From positions 60,181-124,180 of the forward strand of contig MSJH02000476.1 of NCBI GenBank assembly GCA_001931875.2: a stretch of DNA of 64,000 bases, written 5' to 3'. The notes beneath the pieces were generated by a model. That model did not search any database. It was not told where the DNA came from and was given only the letters and a program-made list of their open reading frames with translations. This DNA is from Byssochlamys sp. IMV 00236 (taxonomy: Eukaryota; Ascomycota; Eurotiomycetes; Eurotiales; Thermoascaceae). Numbering within the stretch: position 1 is the stretch's first letter; the number at the start of each line of letters is the position of its first letter. The translations under genes and the position numbers were made by a program. Of this stretch, positions 48,740-62,251 are shown one piece after another.

Positions 48740-48958
48740 AGTATTAGATTTTTAATAAGTTTATATAAGTAAAGAAATATTATTTTAATTTCTTATAGAT
48801 TAAGAATAAAAAGAAATACTAGATTTTAATAGGTTTAAATAAGTAAAGAAATATTATTTTAATTTCTTATAAATTAAGTATAAATAAAGAAATAAGTATT
48901 AAATTCTAATAATCTATATAAGTAAAGAAATATTACTTTAATTCTTTATAAATTAAGG
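48740..48958. repeat. minisatellite 1, about 3 copies of an ~75-bp unit
   Basis: Three units share the core AAGTAAAGAAATATTATTTT followed by AATTTCTTATA.ATTAAG. Unit ends are diverged. Confidence 0.75.
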
Positions 48959-48961
48959 CTA

Positions 48962-49291
48962 ATTATAACTTATTTAATATAATAATAATTTAACTTAAAT
49001 TAAAATATTAATCTTTATTATTAATTATAACTTATTTAATAAATAAGCTAAAATATAATAATAATTTAATTTAAGTTAAAATATTAACTCTTATTATTAA
49101 TTATAACTTATTTAATAAATAAGCTAAGATATAGTAATAATTTAACTTAAGTTAAAATATTAACCCTTATTACTAATTATAACTTATTTAATAAATAAGC
49201 TAAGATATAGTAATAATTTAACTTAAGTTAAAACTTAAAATATTAACTCTTATTACTAATTATAACTTACTTAATAAATAAGCTAAATTAA
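48962..49291. repeat. minisatellite 2, about 4.4 copies of a 76-bp unit with the palindrome
   Basis: Units begin ATTATAACTTATTTAATAAA at about 48962, 49024, 49100, 49176 and 49259. Each full unit contains one copy of the 12-bp palindrome or a one-base variant. The first unit is about 62 bp (internal deletion), one is 83 bp (duplicated AAAACTTA), and the last is partial. It follows minisatellite 1 directly. Confidence 0.8.
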
Positions 49292-49509
49292 ACTTTATTA
49301 AATTTAGAATATAGAGAAATAATAAAAGGTAAAGATAAAAAAGAGATAAAAAAATAGAATTATTTTAAAAAATAGAATTTAACTTTACTATAAGATCTTT
49401 AGCTAAGTATATATAGCTAATAAAGCGCTAATTATATTATTTATTTTATACTAATATTATACTAAGATTAATTAAGTAATTAAATTATTAGATTATTATA
49501 TTATACTTA

Positions 49510-51020
49510 TATATTTTAACTTAAGTTAAAATATATAAAAATTAAAAGCTTATTTTAATTTTCTATTATATATTATAAACTATAGTTATAGTATTTATAA
49601 TTTCTATTATTATTTTATAGAATTTAATTATTCTTTTTTAAAAATTATTTTATTTAACTTAGTAATATTAGAAAATAATATTAACTCTAAGTTCTTAAAT
49701 CTATAATACCTTTTAATATTAATTTAAATCTAGATATTATTAAGAATTCTTTTATTAACCTTAAATCTATTTTTATTAAAATTACTATATTTTTTACTTA
49801 ATTTAATAATACTATTAGTAATTCTTATATTTACTCTTACTTTCTTTCTTTTCTTAATATTATATAAAAGGTAAATTAATAAACTTTATTACCTGATATT
49901 AATATGCAGAATATATATTTCTATTTATAGTTTACCTTAAAAAACTACTAAATAACTTAGCTTATTATATTTAATATATTAATAAAAATATAAGTAATTA
50001 ATTTAATATAGGACTAATAATTCTAGTATATTTAAGAGATTACTTTAATTACTTCTTTAAATAGTAGAGAAAAATATCTTATAATTTAAGACTATAATCT
50101 ATAAGATCTTAGTTAAAAATAATTATATTAATTTCTTCTTTTAATATAGAATTATTTCTTATAGTTAATAAAAAAAAGATATTTATTTTATTATTATAGT
50201 ATTATATTAATAAAATTAAATTAAGGAAGAATAAGTATTTTTAATATATAATAAAATAATTAAGCTTAATAATTAAAGTAAGAGATTATCTATTATAAAA
50301 GAATAATATTTAACTTAAAAACTATATTTAAATAAAAAAAATAATTAAATATAATATAGTTTTAATAAATTTAACTTAAGTTAAATTTATAGTAATCTTA
50401 AAATATATATAAGATTTATATATTTTCTATAAAAGTTAGAGAATAATTTAAAAAATATTAGAAAATACCTTTTATTTAAAATACTAGTAATAATTAAATA
50501 TATATTCTCTAGTTTAATAACTTTAGCTTTTAAGAAAAATTATATATATTATATAATAATCCTGTGTTAACACTATAGTTTATATATATATATATATATA
50601 TTTCTATAGCTATTACTCTATATATATATATGTATATATATATTTAATAATATCTTAAAAGACTTTCTTTATATTTTTAAATTAATATAATAATATTATA
50701 TTTAAGCTATTTCTTAGCTATAAATTTAAAGGTCTATAACTTTAATAATAATATAAAATAATATAAAGTATTAATATCTATAATACTATAAACTATATAA
50801 ATATTATAAATTATATAAACTATTTAAATTAAACTATTTAAGTAAAATCTAACTTAAGTTAGTTTAGCGCCTAATCTTAGTAAATATTTTAGTTTTTTTA
50901 ATTTTAAACTAAATTATTAAAGTATAGTTTAGTTTAAGTATAGTTTTTTTACCTTAAACTAAAAACCGCTATAGGCAGTTTAACCTCTTCTTAAATTAAA
51001 TTAAACTGCTTATATAATTA
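49510..51020. repeat. 1.5-kb direct repeat, copy B
   Basis: The second copy of the repeat at 44770-46296. Differences are mostly C/T and G/A, as expected for independent RIP. Its end contains an inverted pair GCAGTTTAA..TTAAACTGC (about 50975-51009). Confidence 0.7.
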
Positions 51021-51829
51021 CTTTATAAGTAATTACTATTAATATATATATAAAATAAGTATTTAGTATTTAGCTTTATATTTAAATATATATATATTTA
51101 TATATTAATATTAGCTTAAGTCTTAGAGATTTTTTATATAATCTTAATTCTTCTTAATTATAAAAAGAATATCTAGAGTATATTATTATTTTTTATTATA
51201 TATATATTATATAAAACTTTTTAAGAAAATTTTTAAATTATTTATTTAAATATTTAATATATAAACTATAAATAGTAAATAATAAGATAGAGTTATTTTA
51301 GCTTATAAATAGTATATATAATATAGATATTAATATTGCAATATAGCTATAAGATAAATATATATATTAAATATTTACTAGCTTAAGTTATTAAATATTA
51401 AAGATTCTATATAAATATTAATAGCTTATTTATAAATATATTAAATTAAATAAGAGTAATTATTATTAAAATAACTATATAATAAAAAAAGCTTATTCTT
51501 TATTTAATATAGTCTTATAGTAAGTATATTCTATATATATACTTAATATCTGCTAATTTTAATTAAGTTAAAAAGATATATTTAGAAGATATTTACTTAA
51601 GTAAAAATATATAAGACTTTTAATATTAATTTTATATAAAAAAATTATAATAATATTATAAAGCTTATAATATAAATATAATAAAAGAATATATCTCTAT
51701 ATATATATATATATATATATATAGTAAGAGGCTAATATATATAAATAAATAATATTAAATTACTATTACTAAATAAAGAAAGAAATTTATATATTTTTAT
51801 AATTTATAAAATATATATAATATACTTAA

Positions 51830-52104
51830 TATTATAAAATAATAGTTAAAACTAGTAAGTTTTAATATAATAAAGATTTTACTTTAAAGAAGTTTTTAAT
51901 AATAATTTTACTTTAATAAAATTAAATAGCTTAAAAAAACTATTTCTTAAGCTCTATATAAAAATCTATTACTTTAATTAAAAAAATATTAATATATATT
52001 TAATAATTATTATATAAGCTAATACTCTTTTTTTTTAAATATTATTAGCCTTTTAAATAATAAATTAGTTTAAGGAATTTTATTTAAACTTATTCTTTTT
52101 AACT
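51830..52104 (+). repeat. copia 5' LTR
   Basis: Starts TATTATAAAATA (a RIP product of a TG.. start) and ends CTTTTTAACT; followed by a likely initiator-tRNA primer-binding site (TTATAAGCCTAGG). Confidence 0.82.
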
Positions 52105-55100
52105 AGTTATAAGCCTAGGTTTATAATAATTTAAGAGAAATAGCTATATAATAAAAACTATTTTATTCTAAATATTTAAGTTTAAACTAATAATAATAAG
52201 CTATTCTTATATAAGAGAATCTATAATAAAACTACTTTAGTATTATATTAAATATTAAATTTAATAGAGATTAAATTCTATTAAAGATTAAAGTATTAAC
52301 TTATTATTATTATATTCTTAATAAATAATATTAAAAATAAAAAAAAATCTATTTTTACTCTTTTAAAGAAGAATTATAAGAAATAATTTACTTATATAAA
52401 AAAATAGCTTATTAGTAAAGATTATTAAAAAGCTATTAAGTTTATTAAAAAGCTATATAATAATTAGTTTAATAAAGCTAATATAGCTATTTAATATTAA
52501 ATTATTAAATATCTATTTAAAGATAATTAAAATAGATTTATTAATTTTAATAATATATATATATTATAAAAGGCTTTATAAGTAAAATATATAAAAACTC
52601 TTCTTAGTTAAAAGTATTAATTTATCTAGTTATTTATATATTTTTAAATAACTCTTAGATAAATAATTTTAAATACTTAAAGTTAATTATAATAAATAAA
52701 AAAGAGAATTATAATATTTAATAATATAATATTTTTTTAATTAAGCTTAAGACTAGAATATAATAATTATTTTTAATATTATTTAAAGAATATATTATAA
52801 TTAGAGTAATAATTAATATATATAAGAATTTAAAGATAGATAATATTCTAGCTATTTTAAAAGAAATAGAAATCTAATTTTAAGTAAAACTAACTATTAT
52901 ATTCTTAATAAAAAATAAATAAATTCTTATTAAATATTATATTTATAAAGAAGATTATTATATTAAAAATTACTCTTTTTTATTTATTATTTAGAGAAGT
53001 ATAAGAAATAGCTAAAAATAAAAAAAAAGTTTCTTAAATAAATATCTAATAATTTTATTATTTAAAATAAGATAATAATAGAGATAATTAATAAAATTTA
53101 TAAAAAGGTTTAATTTTTAAAAAATAAAAGATTAAAAGATAAAAAGCAGAGAGTATATAATATAAAAGAAATCTTAAATATTAAAAAAAGCTAATCTTAA
53201 TTAAAATTCTTAGCCTTAATTATTTTTAATAACTAAATCTTATATAAAATTATTTATAAATAATTTTTTAAGAAAAATATAAATATTTTTAATAAGAGCT
53301 AAATCTAATATTACCCCTATCTTAAATAAATAAAAAAAAGATTAAAATAGTAATAAGTCTTTAAATTCTTAATATATAATTAAATAATATATTAAAACTT
53401 AAGAATCTTTTTAAGATTTAAAAAAATAATTTAGTATTTATTATAAATTAATAGTCTTATATATATTAATATAGAATAAAGCTATAAAATAAATATATTA
53501 AATTATTAAAAAAAGAATAAAAGCTATATTTAAAGATTTAAACCTTTTAATTAAATTATAGATAAAAGTAGCTTAAACTAATATATATATTAAAAATAAA
53601 ATATTAAATAAACTAATAGTTAATAGAGTTTAAATATCTTTAGAAAAAGCCTTTATTAAAATTAAGCTATTAATTAATTATTTAAAAATATAAAGATATT
53701 AAGTAATATTATATATAAACTTAAAATCTCTATTATAAGATATATAAAGAGATAAGTTAATAGATTAAAATAAAATCTATATTTTTATAAAATATATTAA
53801 GAGTATAAATAAATAATATAAAGTTTAAGCTTTAAATATAAAAAAGACTATTAAAACTTATTAAGCTAAATTCTTTAAAAATAAATTAAAAAAAGACTTA
53901 AATCTTAAGATTCTTTAAAAATTATTATTAAATATAATATTAATAAAAAATTTAAAAGGTTAATTAATAACTTAGCCTATTATTTTAAGTATATATATAT
54001 CTTTAAATAAAAAAAAGAATAGTATTAATAATTAGAAAAAAAGCTATAAAGAAGTTTTAGCTTTTCTTTAAAAAAAAGAAGTATTTTATTAAAAAAAAAT
54101 TAAAATATTTCCTTAAAAGGAAAAAAAAGCTTTTTATTATAATAAAATTATAGAATAAGAAGAAATATTTAATTTTCCTTATTTTAATAATTTAAATAAT
54201 TATAAGAATTTATAGATAAATCTCTTATTTTTATTAAGTAAATAAGTTATATCTTATATAAAGATTCTCTATATAATAAAATATAAGAGAGAAAAAGTTA
54301 AGTTATTAAATAATAAATAAGATATTAAAAAGTTATATTAAGTAATACTTATATTAAATCTCTTATCTCTAGGTATTAATATAAACTAAAAAAAATATAT
54401 AGAATAAATATTAAATATTATAATAATAGTATATATAATAAAGGAATATATTTTAATTTTAAACTTATATTATACTATAATTAATAACTTTACTTAAAGT
54501 AAATTATAGTAGAATATATTTAAAGCTAAAATAAATATATTCTAAGTAAATAGAACTTTTAAAGTAATTATATTATTATTAAAAACTAATATTATAACTA
54601 GCTATTAAGTATTAATTATAAAGTATAACTTAAATAGTTTTCTTTAAAAGCTTAAGATATATTTTATTATTTAAGGGTTTATTTAAAAATATAATATTAA
54701 TTTTAAGTATATCTTTATTCTTACTTTATAATATAATATATTATAAGTATTTTTAGCTATTATTATAATAAAGAATTATAAGTACTATATTATAAATATT
54801 AATAATACTTTTATAAAATTAATATTAAAGAAAAAGATTTATATAATACTCTTATTAAAAACAAATATATTATTAAAAATAATATTAAAAGTTCTTTAAT
54901 CTCTATATAGTTTAAAGTAAGCTATAAGAAATTAAAATTAAATCTATATAAAAATATTTTAAAAAATAGGTTTTATATAGATTAATATTAATCTATATTT
55001 ATTATAATATTTAGAGAAAGAGATTTTATTCTTAATATATATTAATAATATTTTAATTAGTATAAAATAAATAAAGAGTATTTATTAGTTTAAATAAAAG

Positions 55101-56076
55101 TTTAAATTAATATATAAGATAAAAGACTTAAAAGAAATAAAGAAAATCTTTAATATTTAAATTATTTAAAATAAGTAAGATTAAATATTAATAATAAACT
55201 AATTTTATTATATTAAGAAACTCTTATTATAATATAAAATAAGTAAAAAAAAGATATATCTAGTTAATATTTTATTAAATAAATATAACTCTCTAAAATT
55301 ATTTAACCTTTAAAATAAAAGAATAAATTAAAGAAAATATTAGAGAATTATTAATAGCTTAATTTACTTAATAATTTTAATAAGACTAAATATTATATTT
55401 ATAGTAGGCAGATTAAATTAATATTTATTAAATTTATTTAAAAGATACTTTAAAATATTAAAGTCTCTTATAAAATACTTATAATTAACTATATATTTTA
55501 ATCTTAAGTTTAATATAAATTAAGACTAATAACTTATTAAATATTTAAACTTAAATTATATAATAAATAAAACTAACTAAATATTAATTTTAAGAAATAT
55601 TTTTACTTTAGCTAATAATTTAATAAGCTAATTAAATAAAAAATAAAAGTCTATTATAATTTTAATTATAGAGGCTAAATATATAGCTATATATTAAACT
55701 ATAAAATAATTTTAATAATTAGCTCTTCTTTTAAAAGATATAGAGTATAAATATTATATTAATTTAAATAAATTTAAGCTAATAATAAGAGAAAAGTAAG
55801 CTTTTATTATTAATTCTCTAGTTAAAGTCTATAAAGATAATTAAGTATTACTATTATTAATTAGAAATATTTATATTTATAAAAGATTAAAGTATATTAA
55901 TATTATATACTACTATATATATAACTTATATTAAAAAAATAAAATTAATATTAAGTTTATTAAAATATAGAATATAATAATAAATAGTTTTATTAAACTA
56001 TTATTAAAGATAAACTTCTTAAGATTTTTAAGCTAATTAAAATTAACTAACTTAGTAAATTTAAATTAAAGAAAAG

Positions 56077-56118
56077 TATTATAAAATAATAATTAAAACT
56101 AGTAAATTTTAATATAAT
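56077..56118 (+). repeat. copia 3' LTR, left part
   Basis: The first 42 bp of the 3' LTR up to the gypsy insertion; the last 5 bp (ATAAT) are the gypsy target site. Confidence 0.82.
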
Positions 56119-56352
56119 TATTATAGTGCTAATATAGAGAATTATATAAGGAGTTATATAATCTTATAAAGATATCTTTAGCATATAGCTTAATCTAAAT
56201 TTAAGCTTTTTAAGCTATATCTTATTTATTAAGCTTACCTGCAATAGCTTATTCTAGTTTAAATTAGCTAAATAGAGATTTTATAGCTAGTTTTAATATT
56301 GATTATTTTATTTTATTTATTTTAACCTGCTCCTAAAGTCTATATCTTAATA
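56119..56352 (+). repeat. gypsy 5' LTR
   Basis: 234 bp. Starts TATTATAGTGCT and ends CTTAATA, RIP forms of TG..CA. Confidence 0.85.
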
Positions 56353-59300
56353 TTATAAAGCTTTTATTTAGGAGTTAATATTATTAATAATATTTACTTT
56401 AATTCCCTTATTTTTACTAACTGTCTTAAATAAGTTTATTAAATATATTACTACTAGCTATAAGCTAAAATAATATAAATATTATTATCTAATATATAAA
56501 TATATTAGTAAAGCTAAGACTATTATAAATAAAATAAATTATTAGATTAAAGTATATTTTTAAGAGCTTTAGTAAAAATTTATTGCTATTTAATAGAGAC
56601 TTAAATAAAAAATTATTAAACTTAAAGCTATTTAATAATATTAAAAGACTTAGCTTTAAAAAAAAGAATAGTAATATATCTAAGCTATTTTAAAAAGAGA
56701 TTAGGCCTATTATATAATTATACCTACTATAAATATATCTCTATTTATATTTAAATTTAAGCCTAATATTAAAAGGCCTATAGCTATTTTAATAGAAATA
56801 TTTAAAATATTTATTATTATATCTTTCTCTACCCCTAGATTTTTAGAGAAACTCTTTAATTTAAATAAATTTAAAGGTAACTAAAAGAACCTTTAATATT
56901 TTATAGCCTAGATTTAAAAAAAGATAATAATTAACTAAGATAAATTCTTAACCCCTTAAAGCTATATAGCTTATATAACTAATTACTTAAAAAATACACT
57001 TTATATTTAAGTATTATTAAAGATAAGACCTATATTCTTAATAATTATTAAAAGATTTTAAATATCTTAGAATATATATTTAATAACCTTAATTATATAA
57101 ACAATATATATAATAAATTATTTAACCTCTATTAAATTAATAAAGAATTTAAAATTTTCTTTATTAAGTTCTAGTACTTAATATTAAAAGAAGAAATATT
57201 TAAAAAAATATTATTTATTCTGCTTAAGTAAGCTATTAGTTAAGAATTTTAAGAAATATTATTATATAATTAGTCTTTAAGTTATAAATATTATTAGTTT
57301 ATTAAATTCCTATAAGACTTTAAAAACTATTATTATTAATATATTATAAATTAGCCCTTTATTATAAAGGCTTATATTACTATTTTAAAATCTATTTAAT
57401 ATACTTAGTTTCTTTTATCTGCTTTAAATCTTACCCTAGCTATAAGATATAATAATTAGCCCTAAAGAAGCCTTATATAAAAAAGTAAATTAGCCTTAAT
57501 ATAATTATTTAATTTAATAGACTTAAGTATTTTTAAATGTTTAAATAAAAAAGAGTATAGCTTATTATATTATAAAACTAGCGCTTATTTTTATTATAGC
57601 TCCCTAAAATATTATATTAAAAACTGCCTATATTTTAATAATTACTAAAAAATTTAGACTATAGCTATATATAAACTTTATCTTTAAACTCTCTAAGTAA
57701 TCTAGTTCTTAAACTTATATAATTTATTCTCTAGCTAATCTTTAATAAAAAAAGTAAATTTAAAATAAATTATAGCTAGGCTTAAGAATTATATATTATT
57801 TAAATCTTTACTGCTATTATTTATAGAATTAACCTTAAAAAATATTTATAATAATTAAAATTAATAATATTATTTATAATATTAGAAAAAAAAAGAAGAA
57901 GATTTGCTTATTAACTTATATCTTATTTAATATTAAAGCTAAAGAATAAAGATTTATAAATTAAAAATAGGCTAAAAACTAGAAGTTAAAGCCTATTCTT
58001 TTAAAAAGCTTAATTATTCTATATATATTTAATAGAAGAGAATTAGAGAATAAAAAGATTATATATTATATTTAGATAAATATAAGAATTAAGAATTATT
58101 TTAAAAAAGATATTAAGTTTTATATTATTTAATTAATATATTATCTTATTATTTTAAGACTTTTTTAATTAAAATATTATAATCTATATTTATAATTTAC
58201 TATTTATAATATTACTTTTAATAATAATTATTATTAAAAGAATTATAATATGCCTCTAAAACTAATTATAATACTTACTCTATATAATATTTTTTTAAAG
58301 GCTTTACCTTAATATTTACCCCTAAGACCTAAAAAATTAAAAAAGAGAAATATAGCCTTTATTTCTTTAGCTGCTTATTCTGCCTATATTTAAAGAAATA
58401 TTTAAATATTTATAATTATCTTAAAGGACCTAGATATTATTCTAAAGATTAAATAAATTTAAGAAAAAGACTTTACCTACTTATTACTTAAAAAGTTTAA
58501 AGATTATATTAATATCTTTTCCTTTAAGAAGGCTAAATATCTATTATTATACTATTTTTATAACTATAATATTAAGCTATTAAAGAAGAAATTACTTCTT
58601 TTTAAATCTTTAAATATTATATTTTAAAATAAATTAAAGGTTTTAAAGAAATAAATTAAAAAAACCTAAAAAAGAGATTTATTTACTTAAGTTTATTACT
58701 TCTTATATCTTTAATTTTATTTATTAAAAAGCTTAATAAAGAAATATAGATCTATATAGATTATTAAGCCTTAAATATAATAATTATTAAAAACTAATAC
58801 TCTTTATTTTTAATTAAAAAACCCTAAATAATTTAAAGGAAATAAAGTATTTTATAAAGATTAATATTATTTCTATATTTAATAACCTTTATATTAAGAA
58901 AGAATAAGAATATTTAACTGCCTTCTATATTTAACTTAGCCTATTTAAATTATTAGTAATATTATTTAGCTTAATAAAAATATTAGTAATATTTTAATAG
59001 TTTATTAATAATACTCTATAAGATTATCTTAATATCTTTTATATTATATATCTTAATAATATCTTAGTATATAGTATAACTTATTCTAAATATATTTAAT
59101 ATATCTATATTATTTTATAGAAGCTATATAAAATAAGTCTATATATAAAGATTTAGAAGTATAAGTTTATTATCTCTAAGACTAAGTTCTTAAATATTAT
59201 TATTAACTAAGACTATATTAAGATAGACTTAAATAAAATAAAAATAATTATTAAATAGAAGATTTTAATCTATATAATTAATATATAAGCCTTTATTAAG

Positions 59301-61778
59301 TTTAGTAACTTTTATTATTAGTTTATTTATAACTTTTTTAAGATAATTATATTATTTATAAGCTTAATTTAAAAGAAAGTTTCTTTTAATTAAATATTTA
59401 TTTATTAATCTAGTTTTAAAGCTTTAAAAGAAGTATTTATTTAAGCTTTAATCTTAAAGCTATTTAATTAAATCTATAAGGTTATAATTAAAATTAACTT
59501 ATCTAACTATATATTAACTAAAGTTATATTTTAATATAATAATAAAAAAATCTTATATCTTATTATATTTTTCTTAAAAAAGCTTTTTATTATAGAATAT
59601 AATTATAAGATTTATAATAAAAAATTATTAATAATTATCTACTGCTTTAAGAAATAATATTCTAAGCTTAAAGATATATTATTACTAATTAAAGTTATTA
59701 TAGACTATTATAATTTAAAATACTTTATATTAATTAAGCTATTAAACTAATAATAAGCTTATTAATCTAAGTTCTTATCTTAATTTAATTTCTAAATTAT
59801 ATATTAATCTAGAAAATAAGAAATAAAGCTTAATACCTTAATTAAAAGGTTAGAGAATTTCTTTAAAAAGGGGAATAAATAGCTATAATATTAGAGCTAA
59901 ATAATCTTAAAAAAGGAGAATCTTAATCTATAGATTTAAAGACCTCTAAAATTAGAAGCTATTATTAAAAGTTAAATAGTAAGATATATTTATTTTATTA
60001 ATCTAATAGCTTAAAAGGCTAGAAATTCTATTAAACTTATAAAAATATCTGCTTAATTTATTTTAAGAAATTAATTTATTTAGCTTAAAGAACTTATTTA
60101 ATTTACCTTATTATTTAATTAATCTATTAAAATTATTTAATCTATTAAGAAAATAATTTAATCTATTAAAAAGATTATTTAGCTTATTAAAAAAATAGCT
60201 TAGCCTATTAAATAAAATTAGTTAAATTCTTTTATTATATTTAATAAACTAGAGTATTTATTTAATATTAAAGACTTATTAGATATAGCTTATTTATCTA
60301 ATAATTTAATATAATTTATTTTATAAGCCTTAAATTATAAAACTAATTATTATCTTAAGATTATATTAGCTAATTATTAATAAAGAGAAAAATACTTATA
60401 TTATAGAGACTATTTATATATCCCTAATTATAATAAGCTAAAAGCCTATTTATTATAAGAATATTATAATAAATATATACTTAAATACCCTAGAAAATAT
60501 AAGCTTTATACCTTTATTTTATAAGAGTATTATTAGCTAAATATATATTAATATATAAATTACTAGACTTAGAACTGCTATATTTACTATTATATTATAC
60601 TTTTAAATAAAAGCTATTAAAAAGTCTTATATTAGCTCTTTATCTTTAAATACTCTTAGTAAGATATTTTAATAGATTTTATTATTAAACTTATATTTTA
60701 TTAAGATTATAATATTATATTAATTATTATAGACTAATTTATAAAGATAAGATATTTTATTCTCTATTAGGCTATTTATAATATTAAAGGAATAGTATAA
60801 TTATATATTTATTATATATAGAAGTTTTATAAGCTATTAAAGACTATAATATTTAATTAAAATTCTTAATTTATTATTACTTTTTAAAAATACTTAACTT
60901 AATATTTAAATATTATAAACCTATTATTTACTATTTATTACTTTAAGATTAATAATTAGATTAAAAAAATAAATATTATTTTAAAATAATATTTATATAT
61001 TTATATTAGCTATTTATAAGATAATTAGATTAATTAACTATTTTTAGCTAAATTTATATTAAACTCCTATTATTCTAAGATTATTAAAATATTACCCTTT
61101 TTTATTAATTATAGATTCTATCTATATATAAGATTTAAGTCTATTTAGCTTATAAATTAGCCTATTATTAGAGATATTAAAATCTTTATTAAAAAGATAT
61201 AAGATATTATAAATTATATCTATACCTAGATTTATATTACTTAAACTTATTATAAAGAATAGACTAATTATTATTAAATCTTAGTTTATTATTATTATAT
61301 AAAATAATCTATTTAATTAAATGTTTAAAATATTTATATTTAATATCTCTAGAAGAAACTTAATTAAAAGAATCTTAGCTTATTTTATATTATTAAGATT
61401 ATTAGCTTATATATTTATTAATTTAATTTACTTATTTTAATATATATCTATTCTATATTTAATATTAGCTTATTTTATCTTATTATTAAAGATCTTATAC
61501 TTAGATAAAGATAACCTTTACTACTACTTATCAAAATTAATAGCTTTAAGAAATAAGTTATTAAAGATATTCTAGATTTCTAATAAAAATACTATAGATA
61601 TAAAGGCTCTTAATTATAATATATTATTAAATAATTAAATTATAATAATTTAATTAAAAAGCCTATATATTATTTATAATATACTTAAGAGATTATTATA
61701 AACTTTTATTATTATGATTTAAATAAGCTAAAGCTTAAAAATAATCTTAATAAAGCTTAACCTTAAGAAAAGAAATAT

Positions 61779-62012
61779 TATTATAATATTAGTATAAGAG
61801 ATTATATAAAGAGTTATATAATCTTATAAAAATATCTTTAATATATAGTTTAATTTAAATTTAAGCTTTTTAAATTATATCTTATTTATTAAACTTACCT
61901 GCAATAGTCTATTTTAGTCTAAATTAGCTAAATAGAGATCTTATAGCTAGTTTTAGTATTAACTACTTTATTCTATTTATTTTAACTTACTTCTAGAGTT
62001 TATACCTTAATA
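61779..62012 (+). repeat. gypsy 3' LTR
   Basis: 234 bp, same length as the 5' LTR; the differences between the two are mainly C/T and G/A. Confidence 0.85.
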
Positions 62013-62017
62013 ATAAT

Positions 62018-62251
62018 AAAGATTTTATTTTAAAAAAATCTTTAGTAATAATTTTACTTTAATAAAATTAAATAGCTTAAAGAAATTATTTCTTAAGCTT
62101 TATATAAAAATCTATTACTTTAATTAAAAAAATATTAATATATACTTAGTAATTACTATATAAGCTAATACTTTTTTTTCTCTAAGTATTATTAGCTTTC
62201 TAAGCAGTAAATTAATCTAAAGAATTTTATTTAAACTTATTCTTTTTAACT
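62018..62251 (+). repeat. copia 3' LTR, right part
   Basis: Continues the LTR exactly where 56118 stopped; together the two parts make 276 bp, against 275 bp for the 5' LTR. Confidence 0.82.

Larger units (their letters stand above)
38209..50861. repeat. dispersed 12-bp palindrome TAACTTAAGTTA, 21 exact copies
   Basis: Exact copies start at 38209, 39211, 40630, 40860, 40991, 41627, 41929, 42489, 44140, 44476, 46126, 46362, 46927, 47624, 48065, 48665, 49143, 49219, 49517, 50372 and 50850. Near copies with one C-to-T or G-to-A change also occur (for example near 43308, 44779, 46672 and 49063). I found none in the rest of the AT-rich block (35.7-38.2 and 51-64 kb) nor in the transposon at 31-32.7 kb. 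Spacing varies from 76 bp to 1.65 kb and the flanks mostly differ, so it is not a tandem repeat. The motif has no CpA or TpG and so is immune to further RIP. Confidence 0.85.
56119..62012 (+). mobile_element. Ty3/gypsy LTR retrotransposon nested in the copia LTR, RIP-inactivated
   Basis: A 5,894-bp element with 234-bp LTRs (56119-56352 and 61779-62012) and a 5-bp target duplication ATAAT (56114-56118 and 62013-62017). Decayed gag-pol on +: a Cys/His-containing gag tail near 57540-57640, reverse transcriptase with Y-L-N-N-I-L at 59049-59066 (from Y-L-D-D by RIP), followed by RNase H (to about 59850) and integrase-like sequence (about 60300-61250) in that order. RT-RNaseH-integrase order defines gypsy rather than copia. 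A purine-rich tract precedes the 3' LTR (about 61765-61778). It is later than the copia element, since it interrupts it. Confidence 0.9.
51830..62251 (+). mobile_element. Ty1/copia LTR retrotransposon, RIP-inactivated, interrupted by a gypsy element
   Basis: The 5' LTR is 51830-52104 (275 bp); the 3' LTR is split into 56077-56118 and 62018-62251. A 5-bp target duplication CTTAA flanks the whole element (51825-51829 and 62252-62256). Without the insert the element is about 4.5 kb, normal for copia. Decayed coding signs, all on +: a gag zinc-knuckle remnant near 52935-52985, the reverse-transcriptase core at 55038-55055 (now Y-I-N-N-I-L, from Y-x-D-D by G-to-A), and RNase H near 55610-56060 (FTLANNLISW, then EAKYIA). 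The purine tract before the 3' LTR (about 56063-56076) is kept. Stops are everywhere, so no protein can be made. Confidence 0.88.

Noticed and set aside
38209..50861. CRISPR-like or phage-type repeat array
   Set aside because: Spacing is irregular over 12 kb, the repeat is a 12-bp palindrome, and the DNA is eukaryotic.
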